Source of the DNA: Timaviella sp038204505
GTDB taxonomy: Bacteria > Cyanobacteriota > Cyanobacteriia > Elainellales > Elainellaceae
Assembly: GCA_038204505.1 (NCBI GenBank)
Contig: JBBRCV010000210.1
Location: forward strand, 1 to 9,901
Length of the DNA stretch: 9,901 nucleotides
Direction of reading: 5' to 3'
The notes under the pieces were generated by a model, which was not told where the DNA came from, did no database searches, and saw nothing but the letters and a program-made list of their open reading frames with translations. Below are positions 5,281 to 9,901 of the stretch, piece after piece. The position numbers were made by a program, and so were the translations under genes. Positions within the stretch are counted from its first letter, which is position 1, and the number at the start of each line of letters is the position of its first letter.

Positions 5281-6656
5281 TGATTGATTTGACTGATATT
5301 ATTGTAGATGGTCAGACAGTAGGCTATACCTGGAATAAAGAAACAGGTAATCGAGTCCTTGTTGTTGTTGATGACTCCATTGATGTTCTTGTGCAAGCTA
5401 CCCCAAATAATGGTCACCAATATGGCATTAAACCAATTGGGCTGTCTTTTCCCAATTCAAACGAATCTAGAGGATTGGGCTTCTTTACACTACCTAAACC
5501 AAATGACAAGCGCCAAACAGCCATTATTGCTGAAGCAATTCGGAAATGGCTGACCCCATTTTTAGCAGAAGGTTGTCGATGCCAGCTTCTTGTTGATTTT
5601 TACTATGGTGAGGGATTTGATAATACTCAAGATTCTGGCACCTATTTTGTTAAACATTGGCAGAGTTTATCTATACAATCAGAAATCGCTTACATCAGCC
5701 TTGGTGGATTGGATTCAGTATCACAAGATAACTCTGATCCTCTCAAATCATTTAGAAAGTCTGAGATTGAAGAATACTATACGCAATACGGGAATTTACC
5801 ACCGAAATTAAAGAAATGGTTGGGTATTGAAGAGCACCCTTTAGATAGCCTCTGGAATGATTCAAAGGAGTGGTTTTCGAGAAAGCCAGATTTTGGTAGC
5901 ATAAATTTCTCTCCCTTAATACATGATTTCCCTAGAGACTGGAAGTATTCTGATCTAGGTGTTAAAGATAAGATTAATACATCGTATCGAAGAACGGTTC
6001 AAGATGCTTTAGGGATTGCCAGAACACCTGATAACTGGTGGAAATCTGTAGAGTCAATTGAGAAGATTCATGAGTCGCTGAAACGCCTGTGTGGACAATG
6101 TTTTTGTGGACAAACTGATAATCCTGGTAATTCTAGTTATCACATTTCAACAGGAGCAGCCTATTTATTAGTGTTAATGGCGTACTACCGCGTACACGGA
6201 AATGTTTCTGCCGTAACTAGCAGTATCCTAAATTGGGAAAACTATCCGCTGATTAAAAGTCCAGTTTTTCCCCTACAATCAAGACGTATAGCTCGGTCTT
6301 CTTGTAAAGCTCTATACGATGTGTTGTTTGAGTTATTCTCATCAACAGATTCTGATGTTGAATCTACCTTTTTTGAAGACGAAGGTAGAATTCTCAAGAT
6401 TCAGTTCAGCCACGATATTGGCACAGAGCTGTCAAAAGTAATGACTGAAAAGATGCATGGCTTTATCCACGATCGAGGGAGTGACAGTTCTGAAAGCCAA
6501 AATCAAGTTCTTGATCCTCCTGCCGCAGGGCACGTCAGATCAGCTTTAGTAAATCTTATGGGGCATTTGGCAATTAGCCAGGTGGGCTTTATGGCACCTG
6601 GTGTTATTTACCTAAAAGGCAATACTCTCATCATTGCAAGCTCTGAAAGTCTTTAA
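5280..6656 (+). CDS. Receiver-like N-terminal domain protein with unknown C-terminal region
   Basis: A 458-residue protein starting at the ATG that shares its first base with the preceding stop codon. No Shine-Dalgarno is obvious, which fits translational coupling. The first 165 residues follow the pattern of a response-regulator receiver. They have strand RVLVVVDDS (25-33) with acidic pair D31-D32, strand CQLLVDFYYGEG (101-112) with D106 as candidate phospho-acceptor, helix SGTYFVKHWQSL, and strand SEIAYISLGG (134-143). The spacing from the acidic pair to D106 is about 30 residues longer than usual, implying an insertion, and the conserved Lys is not clear. A Cys cluster CGQCFC (271-276) could bind metal. 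Near the end, GHVRSALVNLMGHLAIS (417-433), then VIYLKGNTLIIA, resembles the N-box helix and next strand of a GHKL ATPase without the rest of the site. Probably cytoplasmic. Partner of the flanking genes by position. The domain calls are inference. Confidence 0.82.
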   Translation: MIDLTDIIVDGQTVGYTWNKETGNRVLVVVDDSIDVLVQATPNNGHQYGIKPIGLSFPNSNESRGLGFFTLPKPNDKRQTAIIAEAIRKWLTPFLAEGCRCQLLVDFYYGEGFDNTQDSGTYFVKHWQSLSIQSEIAYISLGGLDSVSQDNSDPLKSFRKSEIEEYYTQYGNLPPKLKKWLGIEEHPLDSLWNDSKEWFSRKPDFGSINFSPLIHDFPRDWKYSDLGVKDKINTSYRRTVQDALGIARTPDNWWKSVESIEKIHESLKRLCGQCFCGQTDNPGNSSYHISTGAAYLLVLMAYYRVHGNVSAVTSSILNWENYPLIKSPVFPLQSRRIARSSCKALYDVLFELFSSTDSDVESTFFEDEGRILKIQFSHDIGTELSKVMTEKMHGFIHDRGSDSSESQNQVLDPPAAGHVRSALVNLMGHLAISQVGFMAPGVIYLKGNTLIIASSESL

Positions 6657-6660
6657 GGAG
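6655..6660 (+). promoter_or_regulatory. Ribosome binding site overlapping the upstream stop codon
   Basis: AAGGAG at 6655-6660 shares two bases with the TAA stop at 6654-6656 and lies 11 bases before ATG 6672. It is the strongest Shine-Dalgarno within the operon. It suggests that the third gene is translated independently as well as by reinitiation. Confidence 0.7.
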
Positions 6661-6671
6661 TCAAAAAAGCT

Positions 6672-8144
6672 ATGAATAATACGGAGGGAAAAACTCTGAT
6701 TGCCTGCGTAATTTGTGAAGGAAACAGAGGCTCAGAATGGGCAAAGCTTCTCACGAAGCGCTTTAGTAAGATTTATGTCGTTGCCGCTAGTAGTGACTGT
6801 AGGTTATTTTTTCCAAATTCTAAACAGGGCAAGAGCATTCCTTGTAATCAATTACCTTCTTTAATTGATGTAGTTGTGTTCCACACTGGAAATGAAAACC
6901 TGTGGCGCAAACTTAAACTGAAGACCCAATATACATTTGAATTTAATGCGGTTGGTTCTCCTGGTATCAGAAAAGGGGAAGAGGTACACCGAATTCAGCG
7001 GCAAACATCTCCTCTGGATGTCTATGACGATGATGTTGAGGAATTATTTGAATACGTTGCAGAAAATCGTAGCTTACTACCTAAAATGTGCTTTCCGCAG
7101 CCAGAGGTTTTGCCCGCCATCGTCAGCCTTTGTCAAGAATGCTTGACTATTCAAAATCAGGCAAAAACCGATGATCCCCTGTACTGGCTGGAAGCACTAG
7201 ATTGTTTACAAGATGGTAAACCTGACTGGCAACAATTTACTAGGTTGCAGCAAGCTCTGATTCAGGAGTCGGAGCTTATTGGTGCTAGTGACATGCCAAG
7301 TGCAGCTATTAGCCAATTGCTCGAAATACTATCCCGACCAAAACAGTTGAGCGATCGCTCAGCCATTACAGCCGCATCTTCTGATCTGGCAGTCGAGCTA
7401 GGAGTCTCTGTTGAATCAGCCTCGGTTGAATTACCTCCCTTTGAAGCTAAAACAATCTTGGCTCTTAAAGGTAGCCCTGCCAGCATAGCCGTAGCAACCG
7501 TGCTGTCCTCTATGCTGGATGTTCCCAGGCAAATCATTGATTCCGTCAACCAACCCATCGACTGGAAACCCTTGCGGCAGACCATTTTGGTCATAGCCGA
7601 GAATCAAATTGTATCAACACTGGCTAATTTTCGGTCTAAGGGTTTTAGTGGAGCAGTTTTGGTGGTTTCTGGTAAACCTTTTGATCAAATTAAACGCAAC
7701 TATCGAGTTTTACGCTTTGGGCAAGGTTCCCATGACGCTTTTGAGGCTCCTTGGTCGATATCGTCTCTGCTGATGAAGGCTAGTCAACTCGTGCCGCTGG
7801 AACCAGAAAATCTTAGATTTTTACAAAATGAGATTGTTGCTCCAAAATACTTATACGAAGAGAAGATTGCACCCTGCCTCCAACAGTTAAGAGCTTCTAA
7901 GTACGGCTCTCAGAGTTTAGTAAAAGTGGAAGAGGTAGTTGAGCAAGTGAGAGCGAAAACACCCGTTGCCTGTCATGCAGTGGTAACGATCGCAGATGAG
8001 CAAAAGCAAGTCCAGCAACACTGGCAATCTGCTGTGGTAATGATGAAGAATCCCCTGCAATACTCCCAGGGAATTCAACGATTTGAAAAAGCTGTTGACG
8101 CTTGGAAAGAACGCGTTACATTAGTGACGGAGTTGCCTGTATAG
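6672..8144 (+). CDS. Protein with a Rossmann-like N-terminus and a pseudo-receiver domain
   Basis: A 490-residue protein of no family I can name, with a good ribosome binding site. Residues 7-95 alternate strands and helices (LIACVICEG, KIYVVAAS, DVVVFHTG), suggesting a small Rossmann-like or receiver-like domain. After a helical region, residues 260-375 have the order of a receiver. These are strand TILALKGSP, strand QTILVIAE (303-310), helix STLANFRSKG, strand AVLVVSGKP (328-336), strand RVLRFG (345-350), and then APWSISSLLMKASQL (359-373), matching the usual K-P-F-S-x-x-x-L segment. The acidic pocket, the phospho-acceptor Asp and the conserved Lys are all replaced, so it could not be phosphorylated in the normal way. 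The last 100 residues are helical and charged. It sits 15 bases after the second gene and 21 before the response regulator, so it probably acts with them, perhaps as a scaffold or signalling partner. Gene certain, domains inferred. Confidence 0.82.
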   Translation: MNNTEGKTLIACVICEGNRGSEWAKLLTKRFSKIYVVAASSDCRLFFPNSKQGKSIPCNQLPSLIDVVVFHTGNENLWRKLKLKTQYTFEFNAVGSPGIRKGEEVHRIQRQTSPLDVYDDDVEELFEYVAENRSLLPKMCFPQPEVLPAIVSLCQECLTIQNQAKTDDPLYWLEALDCLQDGKPDWQQFTRLQQALIQESELIGASDMPSAAISQLLEILSRPKQLSDRSAITAASSDLAVELGVSVESASVELPPFEAKTILALKGSPASIAVATVLSSMLDVPRQIIDSVNQPIDWKPLRQTILVIAENQIVSTLANFRSKGFSGAVLVVSGKPFDQIKRNYRVLRFGQGSHDAFEAPWSISSLLMKASQLVPLEPENLRFLQNEIVAPKYLYEEKIAPCLQQLRASKYGSQSLVKVEEVVEQVRAKTPVACHAVVTIADEQKQVQQHWQSAVVMMKNPLQYSQGIQRFEKAVDAWKERVTLVTELPV

Positions 8145-8165
8145 TACTATTTTAGCGATCTAGCG

Positions 8166-9287
8166 ATGCCTGATTTCCGGGTCTTAATCTTAGAAGACGA
8201 TGAATCCTGGTTAGCGCGGCATGAACGACGCCTGCGTCAAGCAGGGTTCTCTGACGATCGTATTGTCGCTACCCAACACGCCAAAGAAGCTATCCAAATT
8301 TGTAAAACTGACCCTACGGTTAGGTTTGTCATTGTCGATCATATTTTGTATGTTCCTCCCATTCCTCCTGAAGGACAAGAGGGGGAATTGCAGCGCTGGC
8401 AGGGAGATGGTGTCATTCGCGAAGTAACAGCGCAAAGGACAGATATCCGTTTCATCTTCGTTTCCTCCTATCCCCAGCGTGAGAGCAATAATGATTTGCG
8501 GGTTTTTGTCCGAGAAACTGCACGGATGAAGGAGCAGAAAAGTGTTATCGATGTGATTCACAAGCTAGACATTGAAGACAATCCCGATAGAGCCTATAGC
8601 CGACTGATTGCCTTACTCCAACAACCTCAAACTGCGACCAAAGCGGAAGTACTGACTCCTAAACTTTCGATTGGGTTAGGCTTCACAATAGAAGAACATG
8701 AAGCAATGGCAGAACAGATGGGAGTCAAAAGAAGACAGTTTCTCCCACTGGCGGCCCTAATGGAGAAGGCTGGTGGCTCTAGTTCCAGACTTTTAGATAA
8801 TCTTTGGGAGCGAGCCAAAGAGAAAGCTGTGTTCCTAGAAATTCCGGGAGAAAAGAAACCCGATCGCCTTATTGCTATCAAGCCTGATTCTAAAGATTTT
8901 GAAATTCTGGCATTCTTAGCAAAGCAGACTGAGAAAAAATTAGAGGTGATCATCCGAGATGGTGATTACAAACATGCCAACCGGAAACTTAGAAAGGAAG
9001 TGGATTCGGTAACAGCTTACGACGCAATGGAACGGCAGGCTTTTGCATTTGAGTACGCTGACGGCAAGAAGCGAATCCGGCATGGCGTGCAGATTGAGGG
9101 TAAGGTCGAGCACAACTCCCCTCTCAAAGTTGCTATCCATCGCCTGCGGAAAACGCTGCAAGCTCTCAATATCGGACCAGCGCGCCAGATCTTCACCTAT
9201 GAACAGGACGGTTACCGTCCATCCTTTGAATTAGGAATTGTTCTGTATGCTGTGCGTTCTCCTAAACCTGGCGCAGTAAAAGAATAA
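8166..9287 (+). CDS. Response regulator: receiver domain, long linker, winged-helix-like C-terminus
   Basis: A 373-residue protein starting at ATG 8166 with no clear ribosome binding site. The receiver covers residues 4-152 and keeps every key residue: strand RVLILEDDE (5-13) with acidic D11-D12, VIVDH with phospho-acceptor D58, FIFVSSYP (97-103) with S100, and K133 in VIHKLDI. About 20 residues rich in P, G and E are inserted after D58, before GDGVIREV, and make the domain longer than the usual 120. Residues 165-300 match nothing I recognise. The end has PLKVAIHRLRKTLQ (319-332) and IFTYEQDGYRPSF (342-354). This resembles the recognition helix and wing of OmpR-type regulators (x-RLRRKL ... 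GVGYRF), so DNA binding is plausible. As last gene of the operon it is the likely output, phosphorylated by a kinase-like partner here or elsewhere. Receiver sure, output domain probable. Confidence 0.88.
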   Translation: MPDFRVLILEDDESWLARHERRLRQAGFSDDRIVATQHAKEAIQICKTDPTVRFVIVDHILYVPPIPPEGQEGELQRWQGDGVIREVTAQRTDIRFIFVSSYPQRESNNDLRVFVRETARMKEQKSVIDVIHKLDIEDNPDRAYSRLIALLQQPQTATKAEVLTPKLSIGLGFTIEEHEAMAEQMGVKRRQFLPLAALMEKAGGSSSRLLDNLWERAKEKAVFLEIPGEKKPDRLIAIKPDSKDFEILAFLAKQTEKKLEVIIRDGDYKHANRKLRKEVDSVTAYDAMERQAFAFEYADGKKRIRHGVQIEGKVEHNSPLKVAIHRLRKTLQALNIGPARQIFTYEQDGYRPSFELGIVLYAVRSPKPGAVKE

Positions 9288-9576
9288 CAGGTTAGTGGAT
9301 AGCTTAGTAACCTTGAAACTCGATTTCAAATAATAGTAGTTAAAAAAAGCCTGTAAACACTATTCTAACAGGGTTTTAGCCAATATTGTAGCGATAGGTC
9401 AAGCGCTGAAACTCCTTAGATATAGGAAGGGATAAGGTGATAAACCACTGTCCTACAAACTATTACATGGAGGTTAGCTAATTAGGCGTATGGCAACGAT
9501 CCTGGTAATTAGGTATCACAACTCCTGAAAAGCCCTCAGAGCATACATTACAGAAGCCAATTTCTTGCGATTTTCA
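9288..9576. other. Non-coding gap between converging genes, possible transposon boundary
   Basis: No gene is visible in these 289 bases. They separate the operon from the oppositely oriented transposase. A hairpin with T-tracts on both sides lies at 9342-9377. TAATTAGG is repeated at 9479-9486 and 9506-9513. The Tn3 element should end here, just beyond its transposase stop. GGG at 9371 is a possible outer end of its inverted repeat, but the partner end lies outside the window. Confidence 0.5.
9342..9377. terminator. Probable bidirectional terminator
   Basis: CCTGT at 9350-9354 pairs with ACAGG at 9368-9372 across a 13-base loop. Beyond one mismatch, A-T pairs extend the stem (9345-9348 with 9374-9377). 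The plus-strand transcript would end in four T, the minus-strand transcript in seven T (complement of 9342-9348). It lies 55 bases after the response-regulator stop and downstream of the converging transposase gene, where a two-way terminator is expected. The loop is large and the stem short. Confidence 0.5.
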
Positions 9577-9901
9577 CTAGACAGACGACACAGACGATAC
9601 GACTGGAACACTGTAGTCGATGGCAGGGGGCTTGCGATTGAGGTCTAAACTGTATCGTCCCAAACGATTAATATGCTCTCTAATGTAAGGGCTTAACGCA
9701 GCAACTGCTTCCACTTCAATGGTCTGTCCCTCTTGGATTAATTCATTGAGGATACGACTGATCTCAACGACGTTGTAGAAGATTAGACAGTTGGCAACCA
9801 GATGGTTGAACTTGATTTGCTTGCGCTGCTGTCGTCGATTATTCGTTCTGATCTCGTTGCTGCCAAAGGCAATCCATTTGTAGAAGGAGTCAAACGACTC
9901 A
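9577..9901 (-). CDS. tnpA: Tn3-family transposase, C-terminal part, cut by the window edge
   Basis: The complement reads an open frame from the window edge to TAG at 9577-9579, 107 residues of a protein that is normally about 1000 long. It contains ESFDSFYKWIAFGSNEIRTN, RRQQRKQIKFNHLVANCLIF, YNVVEISRILNELIQEG, VAALSPYIREHINRLGRYSL and DLNRKPPAID. This is the conserved C-terminal end of Tn3-family DDE transposases (typical members read N-H-L-A-N-C-x-I-x-x-N, L-N-E-L, A-L-S-P-Y, H-I-x-R-x-G-x-Y). The catalytic D, D and E residues are mostly in the missing part. The stop occurs at the expected place, so this end looks intact. The gene points toward the operon and ends about 290 bases from it, suggesting that the neighbourhood was shaped by transposition. 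Confidence 0.92.
   Translation of the reverse strand, partial: ESFDSFYKWIAFGSNEIRTNNRRQQRKQIKFNHLVANCLIFYNVVEISRILNELIQEGQTIEVEAVAALSPYIREHINRLGRYSLDLNRKPPAIDYSVPVVSSVSSV

Noticed and set aside
7262..7594. 110-codon minus-strand frame inside the 490-residue gene
   Set aside because: Serine/alanine-rich antisense frame without motif or ribosome binding site. The plus-strand gene fits its operon perfectly.
8211..8953. Two minus-strand frames of 116 and 108 codons inside the response regulator gene
   Set aside because: The plus strand encodes a receiver with all active-site residues, so the antisense frames are shadows.
1..9901. CRISPR arrays, tRNA or rRNA genes
   Set aside because: I saw no regularly spaced direct repeats and no tRNA or rRNA signature on either strand.

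Overview
The window looks like an accessory stretch of a cyanobacterial chromosome or large plasmid. The palindrome GCGATCGC, typical of cyanobacterial HIP1 sites, occurs at 493-500 and 7351-7358, and shorter CGATCG-type sites recur. The formylglycine-generating-enzyme (FGE)-fold gene is of a type common in cyanobacteria. A Tn3-family transposase at the right edge adds to the accessory character.

Layout, left to right. (1) 1-180 holds the end of a reading frame whose first 75 bases are an AAC-rich copy of the 3' end of the next gene. This is the pattern of template and variable repeats in diversity-generating retroelements (DGRs), although the match is not cleanly adenine-specific. (2) 247-1080 is an FGE/C-type-lectin-fold protein that lacks one of the two catalytic cysteines. 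(3) 1081-1340 is non-coding and rich in dyads: a terminator-like hairpin, two interleaved inverted repeats, and two more hairpins. (4) 1341-1469 encodes a possible 42-residue peptide just upstream of a radical SAM protein with a SPASM-like tail (1495-2850). The pair resembles a radical-SAM peptide-modification locus. (5) 2851-3105 is a gap with no convincing feature.

(6) 3106-9287 holds four tightly packed genes in one direction, with junctions of -1, 15 and 21 bases, so probably one operon. The first (724 aa) has a helical N-terminal half and a C-terminal half that reads like a degenerate histidine kinase. The second (458 aa) starts with a receiver-like domain and ends in a segment resembling an ATPase N-box. 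The third (490 aa) contains a receiver-like fold without the phosphorylation residues. The fourth (373 aa) is a response regulator with a complete receiver active site and a winged-helix-like C-terminus. My reading is a multi-protein, partly pseudo-enzymatic relative of a two-component system feeding one regulator. Its input and output are unknown. The first two genes are visibly AT-richer than their neighbours.

(7) 9288-9576 is non-coding and carries a hairpin with T-tracts on both strands, suitable for terminating both converging units. (8) 9577-9901, on the minus strand, is the C-terminus of a Tn3-family transposase.

The recognisable families (FGE fold, radical SAM, receiver, Tn3 transposase) are called from motifs. 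The kinase-like and pseudo-receiver assignments are fold-level inferences made by eye and need profile or structure searches.
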